Source of the DNA: Rhizobium sp. Q54
GTDB lineage: Bacteria; Pseudomonadota; Alphaproteobacteria; Rickettsiales; UBA1997
NCBI GenBank assembly: GCA_945865745.1
Contig: CAMBFP010000063.1
Coordinates: forward strand, 1 to 6,320
Direction of reading: 5' to 3'
DNA: 6,320 nucleotides
Part shown: positions 1-5,986 of the stretch, one piece after another
Layout of the letters: each line of letters starts with the position of its first letter
Position numbering within the stretch: the first letter of the stretch is position 1
The notes under the pieces: model-generated
The model's input: only the letters and a program-made list of their open reading frames with translations
Told to the model about the DNA's origin: nothing
Databases searched by the model: none
Translations under genes and position numbers: made by a program

Positions 1-115
1 TCATCTCCGCAGTTTCGGCAGTTTCATCCTCGATTCGCTTAAAAACTTCAGTAAGTAATTTTAAGTTTTCTGGAGTCGCCTCAGTCATCGAAACATTTTC
101 AAATTTTTTACTCAT
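1..115 (-). CDS. Unrecognised protein, N-terminal 38 codons only (cut by window edge)
   Basis: An open frame starts at ATG 115-113 and runs off the left edge with no stop, giving 38 residues. The visible peptide is charged and probably helical, with the segment ENLKLLTEVFKRIEDETAE followed by T/A/E-rich residues. It has no signal peptide, membrane segment or motif that I recognise. A second in-frame ATG at codon 10 (88-86) is an alternative start. The first ATG overlaps the stop of the upstream kinase gene in the 8-base string ATGAGTAA, which suggests translational coupling and one transcript. In many bacteria an AmgK-type kinase is followed by the MurU nucleotidyltransferase, but this N-terminus lacks the nucleotidyltransferase opening motif (roughly LAAGxGxRM), so it is not MurU. 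Coding status is supported by the open frame and the overlap. The function is unknown. Confidence 0.6.
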   Translation of the reverse strand, partial: MSKKFENVSMTEATPENLKLLTEVFKRIEDETAETAEM

Positions 116-1052
116 GGCTGATTAATTTTTTTATTTCGGAAAATATTTCGTCCTCAAGTCTTGCCTCAACAAAATGAAGGACTCGTGGAATTAAACTTAA
201 ATAATGATGCTTGTTGTCACGCTTCGAGAGTCGTGAAAAAATTCCAAGAATTTTGACATTACGTTGCAGTGACAAAATCGAATAATCGCGCAGAAAAACT
301 TTGGCGTCACAACCAGATTTTTCTAGGTAATATTCAAGAATTTTCTGTCGCGTTTTTTCGTCAATATCGCGCCTGGCATCTTCAAGCAAAGAAACTAAAT
401 CATAAGCAGCCGATCCAATCACTGCATCTTGAAAATCAAGCAGGCCAACCCCCTTCGGGATTACCATTAAATTGTCGGCATGAAAATCACGTAGAACTAA
501 AACCTGATTTTCTTTGCTGACTAGATCGAAAAGTTTGAACCAATGAAGCTTATATTCCGCCTTTTGCGCCAAGCTCCAAGAGCGTTTTTGTAGCGGCAAA
601 TACCAATCTACAAAAAGCCAAACTTCACGAAAAAGCAGCGCGTGATTATATTCAGAGAGATCGGCAGGAGTAGGTAATTTATGCAAATTGAGCAAAACAT
701 CGCAGGCCTTTTCATAAAGATTTAGCTCTTTCGTAACATCTTGCGTAAGCACTATGCTATAAGTGTCATCGCCAAAATCTTCGAGTAATAAAAATCCCGC
801 ATTCAAATCAGCAGCGATAATTTTTGGCGCAAAAAAATTGTGAGAGACAAGAAATTCATCAATCTTCATGAAGGGCTTAACATCTTCATGCGTAGGTGGT
901 GCAAACATTAAAATGTAAGTTTTTTCACCAGAAAAAATTCGGTAATAAGAACGAAATGAGGCATCGCCAGCAACTTTTTTAATGCTGCATTGAGCGATTT
1001 TATTCGCCGCAAGAAAGTCGCGCTCTTTTTGTTCGTTGAGAGAAAATGTCAT
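108..1052 (-). CDS. amgK: APH-fold sugar kinase, AmgK-like (N-acetylmuramate/N-acetylglucosamine 1-kinase)
   Basis: The 314-residue protein has the aminoglycoside-phosphotransferase fold in its cell-wall-sugar form. The N-lobe carries the nucleotide-binding motif GDASFRSYYRI (29-39), characteristic of AmgK relatives. The C-lobe has a catalytic loop LRDFHADNL (187-195, probable base D189, N194) and the metal-binding LLDFQDA (204-210, D207), followed by GSAAYDLVSLLEDAR (213-227). AmgK phosphorylates the anomeric C1 of MurNAc or GlcNAc in the cytoplasm. MurU then makes UDP-MurNAc, a peptidoglycan-recycling shortcut that bypasses de novo MurA. Many alphaproteobacterial versions are fused to, or sit beside, the tRNA-modification ATPase TsaE. 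Here there is no TsaE domain, and neither tsaE nor murU is visible, so the substrate is inferred. The start ATG (1052-1050) precedes the GDAS motif by a normal distance but lacks a Shine-Dalgarno site. The gene lies 99 bases downstream of fzlA and overlaps the next gene. Confidence 0.8.
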   Translation of the reverse strand: MTFSLNEQKERDFLAANKIAQCSIKKVAGDASFRSYYRIFSGEKTYILMFAPPTHEDVKPFMKIDEFLVSHNFFAPKIIAADLNAGFLLLEDFGDDTYSIVLTQDVTKELNLYEKACDVLLNLHKLPTPADLSEYNHALLFREVWLFVDWYLPLQKRSWSLAQKAEYKLHWFKLFDLVSKENQVLVLRDFHADNLMVIPKGVGLLDFQDAVIGSAAYDLVSLLEDARRDIDEKTRQKILEYYLEKSGCDAKVFLRDYSILSLQRNVKILGIFSRLSKRDNKHHYLSLIPRVLHFVEARLEDEIFSEIKKLISHE

Positions 1053-1096
1053 TTGTAAAAAATCGTCAATTCAGTTCGATAAATTTTTATCTATTA

Positions 1097-1112
1097 TCCA
1101 CGCGAACGTGGA
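1097..1112 (-). terminator. Compact TTCG-loop hairpin after fzlA, possible weak terminator or 3' end
   Basis: The minus strand reads TCCACG-TTCG-CGTGGA, a perfect 6-bp stem with a TTCG tetraloop, about 40 bases past the fzlA stop. It sits in the 99-base spacer before amgK. A second small palindrome, GATAAATTTTTATC, lies 6 bases away at 1078-1091. The sequence after the stem is A+T-rich (ATAATAGATAAAAATTTAT) but has no clean T-run, so it is a poor canonical terminator. It could instead protect a processed fzlA 3' end or only attenuate read-through into amgK. Confidence 0.35.
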
Positions 1113-1151
1113 AGTTTATTACTAAACTTGCACAGGAATTAGAAACAAACC

Positions 1152-1832
1152 TTAGAAGTCCAATTGTGAATACCACTCGACCGGCACCAAGCCTGGGATG
1201 CGGTCTTTTAGAATCTCACCAAAAATTTTGTGCGACTTGATCATGCTATACCAATCCTTGGCTGGTAGATAGTGGTGCCAGTTAATGTCACCAAAATAAT
1301 CGAGCACAGAAATCTGACAAGCGGCTGAAAAATCAGCGACGCTAATTTGATCTCCAGCCAGGTACCTCTTGCTTTCAAGCAAATATTCAATGTAGCTCAA
1401 ATGAATATTTAAATTACCCCTAGCAACACGAAGAATCTCAGAATTAGGTGAACTTCCGCCAGGTAAATAGCGATTAAAATAGCGCTCATTCAAAACATGT
1501 TTGCTGACTTCTTGGTAAAATTTTTCATCAAACCAATATTGCAAACGACGCGCTTCTGCCCGCTCTGAAGGTGATTCACCAAGAAATGATTTACTGCTCT
1601 TGGCATGTTTCTCTTCAATATATTCAATAATCACCGAGCTGTTCACGATCACTGCCGCGTTGCCGTTGTCGAAAAGCACTGGCACTGTGCAAGCGGGATT
1701 CATCGCGATGAATTCCTTCCTTCTTTCCCAAAAATTTTCTTGGATTAATTCGCAACCGATGTCCTTTGCAGCAAGGTGCACTCTGACTTTGCGAGAGAAT
1801 GGGCAGATTGGATGATGGTAGAGACGATACAT
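1152..1832 (-). CDS. fzlA: FzlA, GST-fold FtsZ-binding division protein
   Basis: The 226-residue protein has a glutathione S-transferase fold. The thioredoxin-like N-domain (1 to about 78) contains CPFSRK (10-15) and the VPVLFDNG turn with cis-Pro51. The all-helical C-domain has the YLAGDQISVADF capping motif (157-168). Features that point to FzlA rather than a detoxifying GST are the NFWERRKEF segment (33-41), ADFSAACQISVLDYFGDI (166-183), and an ending in P-x-x-W-Y-S-Q-L-D-F with the terminal LDF retained. In Caulobacter FzlA binds FtsZ filaments at midcell and is needed to activate FtsW/FtsI septal synthesis, and the C-terminal tail matters for that step. The usual glutathione-contacting E-S pair is S65-S66 here, which fits a non-enzymatic GST. 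The gene diverges from polA and precedes the amgK-like gene. Its ATG follows an AAATCTAAA-type repeat with no Shine-Dalgarno site. Identification is by recognition of the family pattern, so a generic GST remains the alternative. Confidence 0.75.
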   Translation of the reverse strand: MYRLYHHPICPFSRKVRVHLAAKDIGCELIQENFWERRKEFIAMNPACTVPVLFDNGNAAVIVNSSVIIEYIEEKHAKSSKSFLGESPSERAEARRLQYWFDEKFYQEVSKHVLNERYFNRYLPGGSSPNSEILRVARGNLNIHLSYIEYLLESKRYLAGDQISVADFSAACQISVLDYFGDINWHHYLPAKDWYSMIKSHKIFGEILKDRIPGLVPVEWYSQLDF

Positions 1833-1834
1833 GA

Positions 1835-1906
1835 TTTAGATTTTTTAGATTTTAGATTTATTCAGCTACTTTGAATTCTACGAAAATCTAAAATCAAAAA
1901 TCTAAA
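1835..1906. repeat. Inverted repeat of AAATCTAAA units filling the fzlA-polA divergent spacer
   Basis: The left arm has three copies of TTTAGATTT (1835-1843, 1844-1852, 1851-1859). The right arm has two perfect inverse copies AAATCTAAA (1884-1892, 1898-1906) and a one-mismatch copy between them (1891-1899). The arms pair as 12 bp (1848-1859 with 1884-1895) plus 11 bp (1835-1845 with 1896-1906), interrupted only by two unpaired bases (1846-1847), around a 24-base loop (1860-1883). The right arm ends exactly at the polA ATG, and the left arm starts two bases from the fzlA ATG. The spacer must hold both promoters, but I could not place convincing -35/-10 pairs. The repeat could be an operator, an RNA hairpin, or a degenerate repeat insertion. 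Confidence 0.8.
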
Positions 1907-4543
1907 ATGAATAAAAAAATTGCCCTAATCGACGGCTACGGCTTCGTCTTTCGTGCTTACCATGCCTTACCTCCGCTAACACGACCAGATGGAACGCCGG
2001 TTGGAGCGGTTTACGGCTTCACTAACATGTTGATTAAATTACTTGCCGGACTTGATGTTTCCCATGTTGCTGTCGTTTTTGATGCCGGCGCCAAAACTTT
2101 TCGCAACGAAATTTTTTCTGACTACAAAGCTAATCGACCGCCCTGCCCAGAAGATTTAAAACCACAATTTGCAATAGTGCGTCAAGCGGCGGAAGCATTA
2201 GGCTTGCCCATCCTAGAAAAGATTGGATTTGAAGCTGACGACATCATCGCCACCATCACCAAACAGTCGGTAGAAAAAGGTTACGAAGTGCTAATTGTCT
2301 CTTCCGACAAAGACCTCATGCAGCTAGTGAATCAGCACGTTTTTATGTATGACGCGATGAAAAATAAATTCATCGGACGCGACGAAGTGCGCGAAAAATT
2401 TGCAGTCGAACCGGAGCGAGTTGTTGATGTTCTTGCCTTGATGGGCGACTCATCAGACAATGTCGCTGGCGTTAGAGGCATCGGCCCTAAGACCGCAGCA
2501 GAATTAATTTTACAATTCGGAAATCTTGAAAATCTTCTCGCGCGTTTGGGTGAAATTAAGCAAGTAAAACGTCGTCAACTTTTGGTTGATGGAACTCAAA
2601 ACGCTTTACTCGCAAAGCGTCTAGTTTCGCTCTGCTACGATGTGCCGCTTAGCATTGAAATTGACGAATTACGCATTCAAGGATTCGATCCACACCGACT
2701 AATTTCTTTTCTCAAAGAACAAGGTTTTCACTCACTAATCACCCGCGTCAAAAAAGAATTCTCGATTGCAGACGAAGCAAAACAAGCACAAAAAGTGCAG
2801 AACGAAATTTCATTTTCCAAAGTAAAAAAAATTGAAATCACTTCCGCACAAATGATTGATGAGGTCAGAGAAGAGGGGCTGCAAAATGGCTTAGTAACAA
2901 TCGATTATGAACAAGATTTTCTTACGATTTCTACTTATAAAACCGGCTTCATGCCAAAAGAAATTTTTTATTTTTCAGTAAAATCGGAAACTAGAGATCT
3001 CTTTGGAAGCAACGAAAATAAAGGACTAAAGCTGGACTTGCTTAAGAAAATTTTGCAAGATGACTCAATCAAAAAAATATTTTTCGACGCTAAAAAATTC
3101 TTTAGAAATTCTAATTTATCCGTCGTTGGTTTTGAAGATGTTTCGGTGATGAATCACCTCCTCAACTCTTCAGTCAAAAATGATTTTCGCGAATTAGTCG
3201 ATCTAAATCTCTCCAAAAATTTTGAAGAAAAAGAATTATCCGGCATTGATTTGGCATGCTTTCGCAACTTTGCTCTTTCTCAACTTTACACGATTCTCGT
3301 ACCAAGAATTTCTGAGCTAAAATTGAATGCACCCTACTCTTCTTACGAACTTCCACTCTTGCCAGTGCTGGCACAAATCGAAAATGAGGGAATTAAAATC
3401 GACACAAAAAAACTCCACGAACTATCAAAAGAATTCGGTAAAAAAATCGAAGAGCTAACGAAAGAAATCTACACCCTAGGCGATTGCGAATTCAACATCG
3501 CTTCACCAAAGCAACTCGGCGAAATTTTATTTGAAAAGCTAGGACTTCAATCGAAGAAAAAATCGAAGAAAACTGGTGTGCTTTCGACTAATGCTGAAGT
3601 GCTGGAAGAGCTAGAGGAGCAAGGATTTGTGATTGCAACAAAAATTCTTGAATTCCGTAAACTTTCGAAATTAAAAAATACTTATACCGACGCATTGCCG
3701 AAAGAAATTAACCCAAAAACTGGCAGAGTTCACACAACTCTTTCTTCAATTTCTACCGTCACCGGAAGGCTCAGTTCTAGCAATCCAAACTTGCAAAATA
3801 TTCCAATTCGCACCATTGAAGGCAGAAAAATTCGCGAGGCTTTTATAGCTAAACCCGGACATCTTTTAATCTCTGCAGATTACTCGCAAATCGAGTTACG
3901 CGTGATTGCTCACGTCGCTAAAATTAAGGCTCTGATTGAGGCCTTCAAAGAAAATAAAGACATTCATCGCATCACTGCAGCGCAAGTTTTTGGTCTTCAC
4001 GAAGATGAGGTGAGTGAAAAAATGCGCTCAAAAGCAAAGGCAATTAATTTTGGAATTATCTACGGAATCAGCGCCTTTGGCCTTGCCAAGCAACTCAATA
4101 TTTCGCGTGGTGAAGCGGCTGATTACATTCATTCTTATTTTGCGACTTACCCGGGCATTGAGGATTACATGAAAAATCACATTAATTTTGCCAAGCAGAA
4201 TGGCTACGTAACTACAATTTCTGGACGAAAATGCTTCATTCACGAAATCAACAACAAGAACCCGATACAAAGAAAAGAGGCTGAACGATTAACGATTAAC
4301 GCCCCAATACAAGGCAGTGCCGCCGACATAATTAAGAAGGCGATGATTCAAGTGAACAAGGCTCTGAGTAAAAAACATTTGAGCGCGAAAATAGTGCTGC
4401 AAATCCATGACGAACTTTTGATTGAAGCGCCTGAAGCAGAAGTGGAAGTGGTTTCGCAACTATTAAAATCAGAAATGGAAACTGCCGCGAAGCTAGATGT
4501 TCCGCTAGTTGTCGATATAAAGGTTGGGGCTAGATGGATGTAA
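1907..4543 (+). CDS. polA: DNA polymerase I with intact 5' nuclease and polymerase, degenerate 3'-5' exonuclease
   Basis: At 878 residues this is a full-length PolA, close to the usual size, acting in Okazaki-primer removal and gap repair. The 5' nuclease (1 to about 285) keeps its acidic centre: D9 in LIDGYGF, D59 in VVFDAG, E109/D111/D112 in FEADD, D134/D136 in SSDKDLM, and D181/D184 plus the helix-hairpin-helix VRGIGPKTAAE (189-199). The polymerase domain (about 490-878) has motif A SADYSQIELR (656-665, D658), the O-helix R707/K711/F715/Y719, and motif C QIHDELL (832-838, D835); F715 is the usual dNTP-selective Phe. The middle domain (about 300-485) aligns with the proofreading exonuclease but has only the first motif in trace form (D333-x-E335). 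The aspartates of motifs II and III are replaced (near F398 and Q459). Proofreading is therefore probably absent, as in several other PolA lineages. The ATG at 1907 gives the expected N-terminus without a Shine-Dalgarno site. It is monocistronic, between divergent fzlA and convergent rluC. Confidence 0.97.
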   Translation: MNKKIALIDGYGFVFRAYHALPPLTRPDGTPVGAVYGFTNMLIKLLAGLDVSHVAVVFDAGAKTFRNEIFSDYKANRPPCPEDLKPQFAIVRQAAEALGLPILEKIGFEADDIIATITKQSVEKGYEVLIVSSDKDLMQLVNQHVFMYDAMKNKFIGRDEVREKFAVEPERVVDVLALMGDSSDNVAGVRGIGPKTAAELILQFGNLENLLARLGEIKQVKRRQLLVDGTQNALLAKRLVSLCYDVPLSIEIDELRIQGFDPHRLISFLKEQGFHSLITRVKKEFSIADEAKQAQKVQNEISFSKVKKIEITSAQMIDEVREEGLQNGLVTIDYEQDFLTISTYKTGFMPKEIFYFSVKSETRDLFGSNENKGLKLDLLKKILQDDSIKKIFFDAKKFFRNSNLSVVGFEDVSVMNHLLNSSVKNDFRELVDLNLSKNFEEKELSGIDLACFRNFALSQLYTILVPRISELKLNAPYSSYELPLLPVLAQIENEGIKIDTKKLHELSKEFGKKIEELTKEIYTLGDCEFNIASPKQLGEILFEKLGLQSKKKSKKTGVLSTNAEVLEELEEQGFVIATKILEFRKLSKLKNTYTDALPKEINPKTGRVHTTLSSISTVTGRLSSSNPNLQNIPIRTIEGRKIREAFIAKPGHLLISADYSQIELRVIAHVAKIKALIEAFKENKDIHRITAAQVFGLHEDEVSEKMRSKAKAINFGIIYGISAFGLAKQLNISRGEAADYIHSYFATYPGIEDYMKNHINFAKQNGYVTTISGRKCFIHEINNKNPIQRKEAERLTINAPIQGSAADIIKKAMIQVNKALSKKHLSAKIVLQIHDELLIEAPEAEVEVVSQLLKSEMETAAKLDVPLVVDIKVGARWM

Positions 4544-4568
4544 ATTTGATCGCCATCTTAACATGAGT

Positions 4569-4616
4569 AAAAAATTTATTTTAGCTAAAGCTGGCAGCGC
4601 CTCTAAGCCACTAAAA
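4569..4616 (-). terminator. Possible rho-independent terminator of rluC, in the polA/rluC convergent gap
   Basis: Directly after the rluC stop, the minus strand can pair TTTTAGTGGC (4616-4607) with GCCA (4595-4592) and CTAAAA (4584-4579). This leaves an 11-base loop and a 7-base bulge in the 3' arm. Six T residues (4574-4569) follow four bases after the stem. The order hairpin-then-T-run is right for a terminator of rluC reading leftward. The large bulge makes it marginal. On the plus strand no T-run follows, so it would not serve polA equally well. Confidence 0.35.
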
Positions 4617-5453
4617 TTAAAATTCAGATTTACACTCAATCTCAACTTTCTTTCCAAAAAAATTCTGAATCACGATCTTGCGTGCATGCAGACACATATA
4701 GCTGTGGATGTCTTTTTTTAGCGTTTCTTTTCCACCATATTTTACATCATTTACAATAGGATGCCCGATCTCTTTACAGTGAACACGAAGCTGGTGAGTT
4801 CTGCCAGTTAGTGGCTTAAGCTCAAGCAGAGCATAATCTGTAAAAGTTTTCAGTAGTCTAAATTTTGTAATCGCTTCTTTTCCCTCTTCAAAATCCGGCA
4901 AAACTTTTTCATTTTTTCCTAAAAGTTTTTTACGTAATGGAATTGAAATCACGCCGAGGGTTTTTGTTGGAACGCCACAAACCAAGGCCAAGTAAGTCTT
5001 CTCGATGGTTTTATCTTTAAATCCTGCGTTGAGTAAATCTGCTGCTTTATTGTTTTTAGCGAGTAACAAAATCCCACTTGTGTCTTTGTCGAGGCGATGA
5101 ACTAGCTGCCATTTTTTCTCGCGTACAAAATCATCAACAGAAATTTCAATTCCGCTGCCGCCTTGTGTGGCAAGACCTGATGGCTTATTGATGGCAACAA
5201 GATTTTCATCTTCATAAATTATCCAGGACAAAAATTTCTTCATTTTTTCGGAAGAGACCTGCGGTTTTTGTCTTTGCTTATCGTGACGTTTTTGCAAATC
5301 AGAAAAAACATCAATCTGATCTTCGGCCTGTACTGAATAGTATGCATCGACCCTCGCCCCATTAACTTTAACTTTTTTTTCACGAATTAATTTTTGCGCG
5401 AGGCCAAAAGAAATGTCGAATTTTTTGCAAAGGAACTTGTCGAGACGAGACAT
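4617..5453 (-). CDS. rluC: RluC-type 23S rRNA pseudouridine synthase (S4 domain plus RluA-family catalytic domain)
   Basis: The 278-residue cytoplasmic enzyme converts specific uridines of 23S rRNA to pseudouridine. An N-terminal S4 RNA-binding domain (about 1-50; SRLDKFLCKKF, then KKVKVNGARV at 26-35) leads through a basic linker (about 51-74) to the RluA-family catalytic domain. That domain shows INKPSGLATQGGSG (88-101), the catalytic HRLDKDTSGILL (119-130, nucleophile D122) and the PLTGRTHQLRVH signature (214-225). The QGGSG stretch after NKPSG resembles RluC (positions 955/2504/2580 in E. coli) more than RluD. The target sites are inferred, since paralogues share these motifs. It is the last gene of a leftward leuS-crcB-rluC run, 53 bases after crcB, and a CrcB/pseudouridine synthase pair is a common alphaproteobacterial neighbourhood. 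The start ATG puts the S4 domain at residue 2, which is typical, although AAATATTCCTCA before it offers no Shine-Dalgarno site. The length is slightly shorter than E. coli RluC. Confidence 0.88.
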   Translation of the reverse strand: MSRLDKFLCKKFDISFGLAQKLIREKKVKVNGARVDAYYSVQAEDQIDVFSDLQKRHDKQRQKPQVSSEKMKKFLSWIIYEDENLVAINKPSGLATQGGSGIEISVDDFVREKKWQLVHRLDKDTSGILLLAKNNKAADLLNAGFKDKTIEKTYLALVCGVPTKTLGVISIPLRKKLLGKNEKVLPDFEEGKEAITKFRLLKTFTDYALLELKPLTGRTHQLRVHCKEIGHPIVNDVKYGGKETLKKDIHSYMCLHARKIVIQNFFGKKVEIECKSEF

Positions 5454-5468
5454 TGAGGAATATTTAAG

Positions 5469-5506
5469 ATTTTCTGGATCTCCGCGGAAGCTATGGTCCA
5501 GGAAAA
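5469..5506. repeat. Short palindromic element between crcB and rluC (copy A)
   Basis: On the plus strand, TTTTCTGGATC (5470-5480) pairs with GGTCCAGGAAAA (5495-5506), with one bulged base and one weak pair. The loop contains the 8-bp palindrome TCCGCGGA (5481-5488). The element begins on the base next to the crcB stop codon (5507-5509). Its outer ends recur in the leuS-crcB spacer: ATTTTC(T/A)GGATCT at 5469-5481 and 5897-5909, and TCCAGGAAA at 5497-5505 and 5973-5981. No T-run follows on the minus strand, so it is not a canonical terminator of crcB. Confidence 0.65.
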
Positions 5507-5875
5507 TTACGCAATCAGCTTCGTTAAATAAAAACCGAAGAACAAAGCCAGAATTGAAAGCGTTACTGTAGCAAGCGCATAGAGAAATGCTTGTGAATAA
5601 TTACCGGCAGAAAAGAGACGAAAAAAATCGAGCGAGAAAGCGGAAAAAGTTGTGAAGCCACCGAGAAATCCAGCAAAGATAAAATTTTTTAAGCGCGGAT
5701 CAATTGTGTCAAAATACTTAATCACGAAGTAGTAAGCAGCGCCAGCAAGCATTGAACCAAGTACGTTTACTAAAAATGTTCCGAGTGGGAATCTTCCGGC
5801 TACGACGGAGATTTGAATGAGATGACGCAGCACCGATCCACATGCGCCGCCGATTGCGATTAAAAGGAAGTTCAT
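5507..5875 (-). CDS. crcB: CrcB/FluC fluoride channel
   Basis: This 122-residue, very hydrophobic protein has four predicted membrane helices (about 2-24, 32-55, 63-86, 93-119), the standard size for the family. FluC proteins form antiparallel dual-topology dimers in the inner membrane that let toxic fluoride leak out of the cell. Family signatures are all present: GGACGSVLRH (9-18), PLGTFLVNVLGS (30-41, pore Asn37), and GFLGGFTTFSAFSLD (69-83). The last holds the TTFS central-sodium site and the pore phenylalanines F77 and F80. It is a single gene rather than the split crcB1/crcB2 pair seen in some bacteria. It lies between leuS (111-base gap) and rluC (53-base gap) on the same strand. The leader just before its ATG is a C/A-rich, unstructured run without a Shine-Dalgarno site. 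I looked for the fluoride riboswitch upstream and did not find its conserved blocks. Confidence 0.95.
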   Translation of the reverse strand: MNFLLIAIGGACGSVLRHLIQISVVAGRFPLGTFLVNVLGSMLAGAAYYFVIKYFDTIDPRLKNFIFAGFLGGFTTFSAFSLDFFRLFSAGNYSQAFLYALATVTLSILALFFGFYLTKLIA

Positions 5876-5896
5876 GAGGTTTGTGTTTGTTTTTGC

Positions 5897-5982
5897 ATTT
5901 TCAGGATCTTTGCCTAAACGAAGATGAGGGATAAATCACTTACTCTGCTAGTTATCCTTGCGCAGACGTGAATCCAGGAAAG
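5897..5982. repeat. Long imperfect palindromic element between leuS and crcB (copy B)
   Basis: The element fills most of the 111-base spacer. Outer arms ATTTTCAGGATCT (5897-5909) and AATCCAGGAAAG (5971-5982) are inverse with a small internal mismatch. An inner stem AGGGATAA/TTATCCTT (5927-5934 with 5952-5959) has a 17-base loop. The middle is poorly paired. It starts four bases past the leuS stop on the minus strand. Its ends match those of the 38-base element after crcB, so the two look like long and short members of one family. No T-run follows it, so a simple terminator is unlikely. Confidence 0.55.
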
Positions 5983-5986
5983 TTAA

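Noticed and set aside
269..520. Plus-strand open frame opposite the kinase gene
   Set aside because: The opposite strand encodes the intact APH catalytic loop and DFQ motif. The plus-strand peptide has no recognisable domain.
3490..3600. Frameshift in polA at the A-rich Lys run (residues 550-555)
   Set aside because: Repeated A tracts invite slippage, but the frame is open and conserved on both sides, so no frameshift or programmed slippage needs to be assumed.
4028..4270. Minus-strand open frame inside polA
   Set aside because: It lies opposite the most conserved polymerase motifs, and its peptide has no family features. Its openness reflects the constraint on polA.
4564..4721. Small plus-strand frame beginning MSKKFILAKAG after polA
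   Set aside because: Most of it is antisense to the conserved C-terminus of rluC, it has no Shine-Dalgarno site, and the part outside rluC coincides with the candidate terminator hairpin.
5469..5506. Rho-independent terminator of crcB
   Set aside because: The hairpin is convincing, but the minus strand continues with GATCCAGAAAATCTTAAATA and no T-run, and rluC starts 53 bases after crcB. A repeat element fits better.
5876..5986. Fluoride riboswitch upstream of crcB
   Set aside because: The position would suit it, but the conserved blocks (GGNGAUGG near the start, the central AACCGCU-type segment and GAUGNCUCCUAC) are absent on the minus strand. The spacer is better described as an imperfect palindrome.
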